From contig NC_087084.1 in assembly GCF_026151205.1 (NCBI RefSeq), positions 10,381,453 through 10,445,452 of the forward strand: a DNA stretch of 64,000 bases, in the 5' to 3' direction. The position numbers were made by a program, and so were the translations under genes. The DNA is from Bolinopsis microptera. Taxonomy: Eukaryota > Ctenophora > Tentaculata > Lobata > Bolinopsidae. Positions 42,893 to 52,140 of this stretch are shown piece by piece; positions within the stretch are counted from its first letter, which is position 1, and every line of letters begins with the position of its first letter. Under the pieces are notes generated by a model. It was not told the DNA's origin. It saw only the letters and a program-made list of their open reading frames with translations, and did no database searches.

Positions 42893-45306
42893 CATGCTTA
42901 CTTAGTGGGCTAACCTGCACATATCCCATATACAAACATAATGCCTGCATAGGGCAAATCACCTACAAGCAATTTGCAACATCAGATCACTGCTAAGTAC
43001 TCTGAACAGGTTGATCTGCCAACTAAGGCACTAAGCACAGAGTAACTAAATCGCATACTAACAAGAACCATAATTTGAAGGAAACTGTTAAGAATTGCTA
43101 ATGTTTTGGTTTTTAATCAAAAGTAGAAAGCAAGTTAGTTTTAAAAAGTACTGTGTTAGCTGTGATCTTTTTAGAGTGAAATCGTTGATATCAGCAGCTG
43201 TAGTAGTAAACATTTTCGACCAGAATATTTACCTGATTAACTGACAAATTTATTAACTTGCCAACTAATCATGATATGTTAACAAAATTTGTAATTAACT
43301 AATCAACTACTTATCTAATTAACCATTTATCAAATTAATAATTAACCTGGTGGAAGGATCTTGTTCTGTGAGACTAAGTAGTTGTTGTGTTGCATGCCCT
43401 GTTGTTGTTGTTGTTGCATGTGAGCTCCCTTTCTGGGATCGTCCCACGTTGTTGTCTTGGTGTTGTGACTGTGGGAGATCAACATTAGGTTTCCAAATCA
43501 GAACTCGAATCCTCTATAATTTTGAACAATTCATTGTATTATACAGTAAAATAGTAAAACATCAATGGAATGGAAACAGCCTTGGTAAATTGGGTTTCAT
43601 GGTTGATCGGGGTTTTTTTTTAAATCACAGTTTTAATACTTTCAACACTACTATATAACAAATAATTTTAGGCATGGCTACCAATGAGTAATTTGTTGGA
43701 GTTAGGGTTTGCATTATCAGTCCAATAATTTTTATCGCCGATAACCGATAACAATTTTGAAATTATCGGTTTATCAGTTAGAAATTATTCACAAATTATC
43801 GCCGATAATATCGGTTGCAAACCCTAGTTGGAGTAAAGTCTGCCAGTGTCCTGGGTGTGATGGATCTGAGTTTGATGGCAGGTTGTGGAGGTGACAATCG
43901 TTTCTTCCTAATGCCCTGGTAGTATTGTATTGCCAGGGCTCCTGTGGTCTGGTATGAGGTTAGTTTCCATGTTAGAGATCTAGAGATGATTGAAATTTAT
44001 TAACTCCTTTTTAGCTACCCCTTCTTTAATTAAGTAGTGCATTCTTTGTTTTGCTATACAGTTCATTACCCTCTGTACATTATAATTTAAGATTTTTCTC
44101 TCTGAACTATAAATCTCTGGCCTTTTAACTGTTTCAGATCCAGATTGCCGGGGTTTATATTCGATGCCACTGAAACATCCTGCTGTTATCCGGATCACCA
44201 AGTTTCCTACCGATCCTCCCACACTTCACAACAACATGCCAACACTGCCCACCAATTTCTCTGCCCTACTGCAAACCGCATCTCTTAAAGTAAGGCAACA
44301 CATGCATACCCTCCTTACTCAGAGTATCCTGGACAGTCTGAAAGAGGAAAAGCTCGCCTCAAAAATAGAGCGTTTAGATAAGAAAAAGAAGAAGAAGAAG
44401 GAAACTACTGATCCCATTCCAAATGTATTTCCTAATAGCCCACATCTGCTCGCAGAGCATGTTCCAGTCCTCCCTGGAATGGACGAAAGTCTTTCCAAGG
44501 AAATCCTAAAAGAATTAGATTCTCTGAATCCGGTAGGCAAACCTGAAAAGGTTCACACGCTATGGCTCAGCCCTTCATCAGAAAACTACTGTTATGGAAA
44601 CGTAGTGAACAAACCACATCCCATCAACAACTTCCCTAGCATCCTAAGTTGATGGGACTTATTAATGACCTCCCCTCCACCACATCCAACAGACCTAATA
44701 AAGTTTCACATAAAGCCCCCATGAGCCCCATCACAGACTGTCAACACCACCAGAAGTCTATTATCATCATTGCTGGTGACTCCTTTGCTGCCGGTTGGAT
44801 GCTGATCGCCTTAGCAGAGGTAAAGAAACTGTCGCCATCGGGGTTTGCAATAAATCGTGGCATGGTAAATTGAGGATACGTTCAACATGGTTTGATTCTG
44901 ATATCATGTGGACAAAAAGTTACATGACTTTACATAACACCAGGTAGTAGCTACTCACTCTAAAAAATAAGGCTGTCCAGAAGAGGTGTGTCTCATCTCC
45001 CAGCCCGAGGGGAGGGGAATGTTGTTGAGATTGTTGTGAACGCGTCTGGGTTGATGTGAGTCCAGTGACCTAGCTCTTTTGTGTTCCGCTGGCTGCCTGG
45101 GTAAAGGTTAATCATTAGTTTCAGTCTTGTAGTAAGGGGCGAATTATTTGAGAAAATGGCAAATATTTACTCACATGATCATGCAACTAAAAGGTGGTTA
45201 TAAAATAGTAATAAACTCTGACTTACTCCCAAAAAGAGGGAGGAAAGTTCCTTTCCTTCATGTTGCCGGGCATATGGGCACAACTGAGTAGCTTCTCCAA
45301 CTCATT
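30907..45306 (-). CDS. YAP1: YAP/Yorkie transcriptional coactivator (first exon not found)
   Basis: YAP binds TEAD factors and is the target of Hippo/LATS signalling. Coding exons in transcript order: 45227-45306, 44959-45096, 43347-43468, 42114-42221, 40998-41100, 37781-37937, 37493-37628, 37183-37263, 31753-31928, 30907-30981. All junctions are GT-AG, phases agree and the total is 1176 nt (391 aa plus TGA). The first exon found holds the TEAD-binding segment (NELEKLLSCAHM, FPPSFWE). EHKRARSLDS has an HxRxxS LATS/14-3-3 site, placed like HSRQAS (S109) of human YAP. WW1 is LPSGWEMRHTSSGQPYFLDH, TKTTTWDDPRK; WW2 is LPVGWKQFYEQGKTIFLNEQ, TFVDPRL, with F replacing its second Trp. Then come Pro/Gln/Ser-rich exons with a doubled YSNQMS. 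The end is acidic (NEIDDMLNQDNILEYFATPL) and lacks the vertebrate FLTWL PDZ-binding tail. The start codon lies upstream of 45306 and was not found. Confidence 0.93.
31267..31345. mobile_element. 79-bp foldback MITE with a C-tract loop
   Basis: TTCACATATTACGTA (31267-31281) is exactly inverted at 31331-31345. The interior is a run of about 20 C flanked by GAAA and TCGG. No clean target duplication was seen. It lies in the last YAP intron. Confidence 0.6.
32425..32517 (+). other. Orphan exon-like open segment in a YAP intron
   Basis: On the plus strand, a GTCCCAG acceptor and a GTAAAA donor bound an open stretch reading VTRQLLEVTTDKIRGVFHVH then GFDTTFFTSE. Composition and splice signals look exonic, but no partner exons were found. 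The start (GTGACAAGGCAGCTGTTA) recurs at about 34034-34051. On the minus strand, 32420-32452 also has acceptor and donor signals in a compatible phase (AALSLWDRQ) and could be a cryptic or optional YAP exon. Neither reading is established. Confidence 0.3.
33221..33975 (+). repeat. 46-bp minisatellite with a splice-acceptor-like motif
   Basis: About 16 units of GATTACACACCTGTAAACGT + GTGGTAATAACTTTGCAGAG + GAGGAG. Single diverged copies of TAATAACTTTGC(A/G)GAGG also occur at about 31113, 32726 and 32996, and in inverse orientation near 36856. Each unit contains TTTGCAG, like a 3' splice site on the plus strand. It lies in a YAP intron. Confidence 0.85.
34820..34990 (+). repeat. AT-rich repeat (TATGATGTAATATGTCATAA)n
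   Basis: Degenerate ~20-bp units over about 170 bp. The minus-strand ORF at 34913-35131 results from this and has no motif. Confidence 0.65.
36233..36324 (+). repeat. (ACACTC)n microsatellite
   Basis: About 15 perfect hexamers. On the minus strand they read as (SV)n inside a 75-aa open frame, which is not a gene. Confidence 0.95.
38697..39245 (+). repeat. GTGCAGAGTGCT minisatellite
   Basis: About 550 bp of 12-bp units GTGCAGAGTGCT, with GTGCGGG(G) insertions that shift the frame. Several frames on both strands stay open for 130-190 residues (Cys/Val/Gln repeats). Not coding. It lies in a YAP intron. Confidence 0.9.
40170..40226 (+). repeat. E-box + CRE block
   Basis: CACGTGAAATGACGTGG, CACGTGGCGTGACG and TGTGACGTCA follow each other in a YAP intron. 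It is one of the dispersed copies of the combined motif. Confidence 0.6.
40365..40592 (+). repeat. 21-bp minisatellite GACTAGAGCGGGATAACACGT
   Basis: About ten units, each with an AACACGTGA E-box at the junction. Two minus-strand frames stay open (88 and 94 aa) because 21 is divisible by three and the unit lacks stops. Not coding. Confidence 0.9.
40629..40708 (+). repeat. (GA)n microsatellite
   Basis: About 40 GA dinucleotides in the intron after YAP exon 40998-41100. Confidence 0.97.
40867..40985 (-). repeat. Duplicate of a YAP exon end and donor, plus E-box/CRE units
   Basis: The plus-strand string ACTTACCTTTTTCTATGGCG (from 40868) copies ACTTACCCTTTTCTATGGCG at 40992, which is the donor and end of YAP exon 40998-41100. 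Both continue identically through ACTAGGGTTCAT. Between them lie four units of ACCACGTGGCATGACGTCAT-like sequence. The copy keeps a consensus donor (GTAAGT) on the minus strand. Confidence 0.8.
41441..41492 (+). repeat. Tandem GTGACGTCATAATAAC (CRE repeats)
   Basis: Three direct units of AACGTGACGTCATAAT, each holding the CRE palindrome TGACGTCA, in a YAP intron. Confidence 0.75.
41815..42030 (+). repeat. ~50-bp minisatellite of CCTGGTTACCTGGTAACC
   Basis: Four to five imperfect units, each with the palindrome GGTTACC and a CAAACAAGAAACC spacer, ending about 85 bp before the donor-side edge of YAP WW2 exon (42114-42221). Confidence 0.8.
42726..42803. mobile_element. Possible pogo/Tigger-type MITE fragment
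   Basis: TACAGTAAAACCCCGATTTA at 42724 is matched by inverse CGGTAAATCGGGG at 42791-42803, with a second inverse copy between them. CAGT..AACCCCGATT resembles the ends of pogo-like elements. The right side runs into a GA microsatellite, so the element looks truncated. Confidence 0.45.
42804..42889 (+). repeat. (GA)n microsatellite
   Basis: About 40 GA units. The two Ser/Leu ORFs on the minus strand come from this repeat. Confidence 0.97.
43703..43826. mobile_element. hAT-type MITE, 124 bp
   Basis: The ends are TAGGGTTTGCA and its inverse TGCAAACCCTA. It is flanked by a perfect 8-bp duplication, GTTGGAGT (43695-43702 and 43827-43834). Eight-base duplications and (C/T)AGGGTTTG-like ends are the mark of the hAT superfamily. 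The interior has repeated inverse ATTATCGG/CCGATAAT motifs. It lies in the YAP intron between the two exons that encode WW1. Confidence 0.85.
44164..44652 (+). CDS. Unrecognised 162-aa ORF inside a YAP intron
   Basis: An open frame with protein-like composition: MPLKHPAVIRITKFPTDPPT, then a lysine run (DKKKKKKKE) and LPGMDESLSKEILKELDSLN. It is not explained by tandem repeats. It overlaps a second open frame (44649-44873: SIIIIAGDSFAAGWMLIALA) shifted relative to it, so the two may be one sequence broken by a frameshift. It lies antisense to the YAP gene between exons 44959-45096 and 43347-43468. Most likely a fragment of a mobile element; no domain was recognised. Confidence 0.3.
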   Translation: MPLKHPAVIRITKFPTDPPTLHNNMPTLPTNFSALLQTASLKVRQHMHTLLTQSILDSLKEEKLASKIERLDKKKKKKKETTDPIPNVFPNSPHLLAEHVPVLPGMDESLSKEILKELDSLNPVGKPEKVHTLWLSPSSENYCYGNVVNKPHPINNFPSILS

Positions 45307-46179
45307 CTGAAAAAAATACATCTTAATATGAAATATTCAATTAATTTATTGATACAAAATCTGAAGGGTTTAAACCAAGCACATGCTCTAGAATCAACAT
45401 ATTATTATTATAAAATACTCCAAGTGACTGTTATAAGAAAGGAATCGCTGTTTTTAACATACCTCACTATTGCCTCTGATATGAATACTGTAGTTCCCTT
45501 TATTGACAGTTATTGTTTCAGATTCCACACGGTTCATTGGACCCTGTCTTGGATCGCAACTTGCTATATATTTATAGATATTTAGAAGTTACTCACGATT
45601 TTTAGACATGTTTAGAATTTAGACATCTTATATTGTTTTTGAATATTTTAGGAATGAGATAATGATATAAATATTATGCAAATAGGGCAAGGAGGCCTGG
45701 TAAATAATGGTTAAATTAATTGATGATGACAGAGAGGAATTGAAGGTGGTCGGAAGTGGACAAAATTTGTTGACAAAATAAAAGAACAGACACAAGCATT
45801 AAAACAACATTCAAACAACGACTCAGCCAAATGATGGCGACACCCTGATCAAGGGTTAAGTAAAGAAACTTAACCAAAAGATTCTGAATTTTTTGAGGGT
45901 CCCCTTCAGAAAAAATTACGAGTGCATACTTTAAACAGGATAAAAAAGAATTCAAACAGTATACACATAATATCACAATGGAGTGTTATAAAGTTGTTGT
46001 ACTCTATAAGTGTATATTCACCTACAAGCATAACTGCTTGGCGTGATGAGGTACATCTTTGATTGGTCGAAGGTCTTTCAACAACACAGCATCATCATTT
46101 TCATAGTAGTCCCCGGCTTATGACGGGTTCATAGCGGTATTAAACATGTTTTTCTGGGCCCAAACATTCTACGCTCCTA

Positions 46180-47470
46180 CTATGCTATTACTGGTCTCTT
46201 GACTAACTCCCAATCATCTGTCCATATGGTATTGTTTCTGGACAAATAGATGGTATACGATGCCCTCAGGCTGATCTCAGCGATCTTCATGCAGGCCTTC
46301 TTCTTCTCTTTGTTGTTTACGTTCAGGTGGTTCATAAAGGTTGGGAGGCTATAGTTGTAAATGCCTCGAGCTCCCACTTCTACTGTCTGGAGCTTGCAAG
46401 CCCATCCGTTGGCTTCTATCTCTTCTGTCAGCTGCTGATATCTCTTCATCTTTCGCTTCTCTTGATCAGCAAAGTTCTGCTCATTTCCACAAGTCAGCTC
46501 CATTAGATAAACCTTCTTTGCTTTATCTGAATAGATCACTACATCAGGTCTTAGTGGTGTAGCTGCAATGTGCTGCGGGAAGTTCCTCTGTCTCTCATCC
46601 TCATCAAATATTATCTTCCAGTCGTTGGCATCTGAAAAGAAATATCTTTTGGTCTTATGATGAGTTGGGTCAGCTAAGGTAACCTTCTCGCGCTTATTGC
46701 CTGCCTTGTGAAAGACCGACGGTGCCCTCTTCGATTCCTTGGCGATGTCGGAATTAAACTCTTCAATCTGTGATGAAACAGTCTTCATGATTTCACGTAG
46801 GACCTGATCATGGCGCCAGTTGAAACGTCCCTGTCTCAGTGCAACCTTGCAGAACGTGAGGATATGATTGAGTGTCCCTTGTTTGCTGCAGAGTTTACAG
46901 TTTCCTGAAACGGCTTTATTCCAAAGCTTTAGGTTGCTAGGTGTTGACGCAGTGTCATGGATAGCATTGACATGAAACTTTAACAGTTCCGGACTAAGTT
47001 GATAGATCAGGTTATTCCACGTGGTGTCAAATGTCATTGTATTTTCCCATGTGAGAAAGAGGTTTTGCCGCTTTTTGTCAAAAAGTGAACAAATAAGTGT
47101 CTCTTCATCAAAGGTCCTCACCATGTTGGTTAGCAGTTTCCTCTCTGATGTGTCCTCATATCTTGTCCCATACCCGAGGCCAGTTGTACCAACTGCAGGT
47201 TTTCCAACTAACTCTTGGAAGTAAAGTTGGCGCTGACGGTCTTTCAGCTCTTTGGGATAAGACCACATCTTCTGTGTGTCTGCAATAGCCTTATGGTTAG
47301 AGTACACTTTTTTGATGTAGGGGTCACTTGAGTTACAAAGTTGGTGTCCCTTAATAAGTTGGATGACTTTGTACTCAGTGCAGATGTTTTTCAGCTGCAA
47401 TCCTTTCTGGTCTCTACTCCTGTAGAGGACGGTGGTGGTACAAGGATGCGCAACCCTATATAAAATGAAG
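46180..47470 (-). pseudogene. C-terminal part of an RLE-type (R2-like) non-LTR retrotransposon
   Basis: An open frame of 406 codons, extendable in frame to about 47470 (LYRSRDQKGLQLKNICTEYK). It has CKLCSKQGTLNHILTFC, a CCHC motif (C-x2-C-x7-H-x4-C), followed by the restriction-like endonuclease signature LRPDVVIYSDKAKKVYLMEL, that is R-P-D-x12-E. This CCHC-then-RLE order is diagnostic for R2/NeSL-like elements. The RT domain that should precede it is missing, so the copy is 5'-truncated. Stop codon at 46180. It lies upstream of the located YAP exons, in the same orientation. Confidence 0.8.
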
Positions 47471-47716
47471 TCTTCAAAAATGCAATACGTATATTCCCCA
47501 ACTAAAATATTTGCAGAAACATTTCAAATTCACCCTTGGCCTTGTGGCTCCAAGTTCAAATCGAGACTCTCTCTATCCACAAAGTTCTTGCTCGCCCCTC
47601 TGTCTCCTCGGAGAGAAATCGCTGTTGTTCTAAGGATTTCAAATCAAAGACGCTACATACTTTAAACTGTATCGCTTACGATCTTACTTTAAGAATAACT
47701 TACACTTGGTTCTCAA

Positions 47717-48640
47717 TCAAAATCAAATCAAAATCAAAATATAATGACACAAACATCATCACACATCATCAAAAATATATCTACTAAAGTTTTAAAATTA
47801 TCTTAAATCTATTGGCCTAAACAACCAAGTTAAAATGAATCTAGTTTACATACTTTCCACTACTATATAAGTTGATAAAGCGTTTTTTAGCAACATGAGG
47901 ATTACACACAAGATATTCATTGTGCTTCTGTTTATTAGTAGCATAATTTAATCCCTCAATCTTTCCTAATACTTCGTCCGAAACATACCAAAAAGGACTA
48001 TCATTAACAGATCCGTTTAAAATAGTCTCTTTTTTGAAAGCCTCTAATCTTATTTTAAAACTTAACACAGTCCCACAATTCTTGACATCCGAGGGGAGTT
48101 TGTTCCAATATGGTCTCACCCTCTCCGGAAGAAAAGAACTGTGGACTTTCTTCATTTTACTGCTACTTTTACTGCATCTACTGTTTGATACCACATTAAG
48201 ACCAGATCTGCTCATACTGAACAAACCAGCTCCGTAATTGGCCAAACCACTTATCATTTTAAAAGATTCAATGAGGTCCCCACGTATTCGCCGCTCTGCC
48301 AGCGTTGTTAAATTGAGGATTTCCAGTCGACGACTGTATGGAAGAGTACCCACCTCGTCAATCAGACGGATAAACCGCCTCTGGACGCTCTCCAGCTCTA
48401 AGATGATCCCCCAACTTCCATGAGCCGCAACTGGACTCCACAATTGAAAACAATACTCTAAATGGGGTCTTATCAAAGCTTTGTAAATGGATATCATCAC
48501 AGATTTTTCCCTGATAATCAGATTTCTAACAATCCAACATATCATTCTGTTGGCTTTAGATGTTGAAGCCTTAATCTGTTCATTCCAAAGCATGATCGAC
48601 AATATATTAGAAACGAAATCTGTAAATTTAAAGCCATTGA
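47717..48640 (-). pseudogene. C-terminal part of a CR1/Jockey-type RT with repeat tail
   Basis: The 253-aa frame (47841-48602) has the region that follows the RT core in CR1/Jockey elements: YKALIRPHLEYCFQLWSP, LESVQRRFIRLIDEVGTLPY, LTTLAERRIRGDLIESFKMI. Open sequence continues upstream to about 48640 (NILSIMLWNEQIKA), then homology stops, so it is 5'-truncated. After the stop codon, the 3' end carries the short-repeat tail ATTTTGATTTTGATTTGATT (plus-strand complement at 47717-47746), as CR1-like elements have. Confidence 0.8.
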
Positions 48641-49241
48641 AGTAAAACTAAGATTTTAATTTATACCCACAATCAATACATAGCTATAGTCCGTTCAAAA
48701 ATTCATAGACAATATTTAATATTACCATTTCATAGAAGTGGTTTTATAGAAAATGATGATAAACTTATTGTAGGTATGGGTCGCGCAAGTAAAACGAACC
48801 CATGCCAAAATTCAACACAATATGGAATTATAACATAAAATTAGACCAGACTAGCGACATTGCAGATTTAAGTGTCTAAATGCTATAATTTTTAAAAAAT
48901 TCACACTAAAAAATTGACAATTATGAGAAGAACACAATGTTTGATCTGCAACGCTGGTTCCGTGCAGCTGCTAATACGTGTAACTCAGAAGTTAAATTTG
49001 CATTATAAAAGTGTCTTAATGAGCTACGGTACGAGAAGCAGCGGCAGTGTGTGATCCGGTTATAAAGAGTGTTCTTGGAACAACAGCACTCTGCTTGGCT
49101 GCACTGTGACAGTGGGAGAACATTAGTTCATGTCACCTAACGCCCGCTTAACCTTGGCAGCCCCAAGGCATCTGGTTGGTGATGGTTCCCTGGGCTTTTT
49201 CAGTTGGAGTCGGCTGTTAAGTTTGTCCTGTAAATTCTTGA
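48641..49241. other. Flank of the Penelope-like element, dispersed repeat
   Basis: Holds a copy of the diverged repeat also seen at 6340-6445 (TTTATACCCACAAT..., ACCATTTCA.AGAAGTGGTT). A short minus-strand open stretch at about 49133-49242 (KKPREPSPTRCLGAAKVK) has coding-like composition but no context. Confidence 0.35.
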
Positions 49242-52040
49242 CTTAAGAAAGGAAATAAAATATATAACATCACATCCAACACTTGGATTCATCCCAACAG
49301 TATTATTTCCCCTGATATAACACCGTGTAATAAGTCAAGATGTCTCACCTGTAAACCATTCAGGTCAAGTAATATTTTCACCAGTTACGTTACTAATAAT
49401 TCTTTCATGTTAACTCACTCTGAATCCTTTTCTTGTAAATCTTCTTCTATTATCTATCTCCTCACTTGTTCTTGTGGTATTCAATATGTTGGGCTCACAG
49501 AACAGCGCCTTAATGAACGCATGAATGGACACCGTGCTTCGGTTAAAGCCGGCAAATCCTCCTTTGTCCATGACCACTTTAATACTCCCGGTCATAATTT
49601 TCATGACGCCTCCATTCAAATTATTGATTTTATTGACCCTTCCTCTACTGAAGACCCTCGTCTGGCCTTAGCTGACAGGGAACTTCTTTGGATTAATCTC
49701 CTGAGCACTGCTCACCCTCTAGGTCTCAATGACAACATAAAAGGTTCTGGTAATATTTCTAAAAGCAACTTTAACGATATTTATTTTAAAAGTAAAATAA
49801 AAAGATATAAAAGAGGACATGGCAGAAAAAAGAAAAACAAAAGCCATGAAGATAGAATATACAAAAGGACTCTCACTTTAAGAGAGATTGACAATAAATA
49901 TGAAAGTTTAAAAAGAAAAATGTCTGAAAGCAAATACAGCTTTTATAAAGATATAAGTAGCCTTCAAAAAGGCGAGCTCAAGCAACTTAGCTCTCATTCC
50001 CTCTGCAAATCTGGAGCCATTTTCCTTGTTATACAATCTTTTGCTGGCCAAGACAGCACTTCTTCTCCTAATATCACCTCTGTTAATAGCGAGTTTATCA
50101 CTTTTCACTATTGTTCTAAAATATTTGATAAACTCCGAATAGAATCAGTCATTCGTGACTCTAGGATCTTGACTCTTCTCCCTCCAAACCTTACGCCTTT
50201 CCTTCCCTTAAAAGTTTACTATAAGTACGATATTCCTGTCGGGCGTAAGCTTTTTAATTATAATATATTCCTTAAATCACTTGATAATACTACTATTTCC
50301 TCCATCCTGGAAGGTGATTGCCCCTGTTCCAGTAACCCTTATTGCTATCAGCCTCGAGGCCACATCATCACCGGTGACCTTGCCTTCATTGAGCACGAGG
50401 ATTTAAGAGGCATCATGAGTTACGGTACCAAATTTAGGGAACCTGTGTCTGTTCCTCCTGAGCAAATCTTGGAGAGCCTCAACGAGTGTTCAGCCAACTT
50501 CGCCACCCGTATGGCTAGGAAACATGGACTTTCATGTTTGGAATTCCAGGATTGGAAAGATGAGGTATCCCGGATCTTCACCAATCGCCTTAACTTCCTC
50601 TCCTCCTCCCCTAATAACTTCACTCCCTACAATTCCATTCTACAAAGGGATGATGTTAAATCTTATCTCGACAGTCTTTCTTCTTCTTTTATTATTTGCT
50701 CCGTAGATAAAGCTTCAAATAATTATGTTTTTGTCTGCAAGAAGTTTTATCTTTTAACCCTTCTCAACGAACTTGGCTACGATCTCACTTCTCTAGAGTG
50801 TCGTGGCAATTCTACTTATCATCCGGTTAACTCTGTAGAGGATGATATTATTCAGGAACATGTGAACTTCATTAAAGATAACTTTAATATTCGTGTTTCT
50901 GAGGACAACCTTTGTCTACCGAGAATCTTTTGGATTCCTAAACTTCACAAGAATCCTTATAAGTCTAGATTTATAGCTGGGGCCAGTAAATGTACCACTA
51001 AGCAGATATCAGTTGTAGTCAACAAAGCTTTAAAAGTTTTAAAAGAATACTTTTCAAAATACTGCAACTCTATCTACAACAATACTGGAATTAACTGCGA
51101 CTGGAGCATTAACAGCTCTAAACAGTTCCTGGAAAGGCTGCCTAGACTAGAGATTTTTAATATGCAGGTATACGACTTTACCACTCTGTATACCAATCTA
51201 GACCTTCAGGTTGTACAGTCACTGCTTTTCGAGCTAATTGATCTCCTCTTTAGTAATACGAATAAATTTATTTGTGTTTCTCTGTATAAGAACAACAATT
51301 TTTTCTCTAAAAAGGAATATAACGGATACTTATGTTTTTCTGCTGATAAACTCAAAACAGCTATTACATTTATTCTGTTTAACACTTTTGTTTGTTTTGG
51401 GGATCAGATTTTAAGACAAACGAAAGGCATTCCCATGGGAGGGAATTCTAGTAGCCAGTTCGCTGATCTTTCGCTAGGGAAGTGTGAATTCAACTACATG
51501 ACACGCCTAATCAAAGAAAAGAAGTTCGGTCTCGCTAAGCTCCTCTCAAGAAACTGCAGATATGTCGACGACCTCAACACCATGAACTATTTGCATTTCT
51601 CTAACCTAATCAGGTCCATTTATCCACCTGACCTGCTTATGGAGAGGAGTGGTGACGACAATAAGTCCGTAAACTATCTCGACATCAACATCTCGATGAA
51701 TAACTCCGGACACGTCGCCACCAAGCTTTACAACAAACTTGATGACTTCAACTTTCCTGTGGTCATGTGCACCTTTCCTAACAGTAATATTTCCTCTTCT
51801 GTTGGTTATAATGTTTTTTACGGTCAGGTCCTTCGTTACTCTTCCATTATCTCTGACCTTGATTCTTTTCTGTGTTCTACCAACACCCTTTATAGGACAC
51901 TTCTTTCAAGATGTTATAATGACAGACTCCTGAAGAGTAAATTCAGAAAGCTTCTGAAAGACCGACCTAGTATTCTGTACAAATACAGTATACTTGATGT
52001 CAGCGACATCCTTGACATCACATTTAACGTGAACAGGTGA
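49242..52040 (+). mobile_element. Penelope-like element with N-terminal GIY-YIG (Naiad-like), intact ORF
   Basis: From the ATG at 49407 the ORF has 877 codons. It begins with a GIY-YIG endonuclease (SIIYLLTCSCGIQYVGLTEQ, RLNERMNGHR), then a basic linker (RYKRGHGRKKKNKSHEDR), then a Penelope-type RT: FWIPKLHKNPYKSRFIAGAS, VYDFTTLYTNLDL (motif A), QTKGIPMGGNSSSQFADLSL (motif B) and CRYVDDL (motif C, YVDD). Most Penelope elements have the nuclease at the C-terminus; N-terminal placement defines the Naiad/Chlamys group (established knowledge). The same frame is open upstream to a TGA at 49239-49241 and encodes CNKSRCLTCKPF, a Cys pair normally part of the zinc-binding region in front of GIY-YIG. 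No in-frame ATG lies there, so the 5' end is missing or a non-AUG start is used. No internal stops, so a young copy. Confidence 0.9.
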
Positions 52041-52140
52041 TCACTGACGAGTGATTGCTAGGGGGTCTTGGCACATTAAACCGGTACAGGTATTAAACCC
52101 CCGAAACCGGTGTGCCAAGTCATCTGCTGATGATGTTCAC
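52029..52140 (+). other. Structured 3' region of the Penelope-like element
   Basis: Nested inverted repeats start at the stop codon: GTGAACA (52029-52035) with TGTTCAC (52134-52140); ATCACT/AGTGAT around GACG (52040-52055); CTTGGCAC (52067-52074) with GTGCCAAG (52112-52119); and ACCGGT twice (52080-52085, 52106-52111). CTGACGA, GAAA and GTC occur in the order of a hammerhead ribozyme core, but the helices do not fit by eye. Confidence 0.6.

Noticed and set aside
49133-49242. Minus-strand open stretch KKPREPSPTRCLGAAKVK as first YAP exon
   Set aside because: No ATG or suitable donor in phase, and composition unlike YAP N-termini; more likely mobile-element sequence.
52044-52121. Hammerhead ribozyme after the Penelope ORF
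   Set aside because: CTGACGA, GAAA and GTC occur in order, but helices II and III cannot be formed directly next to the core as required; not called without a model search.
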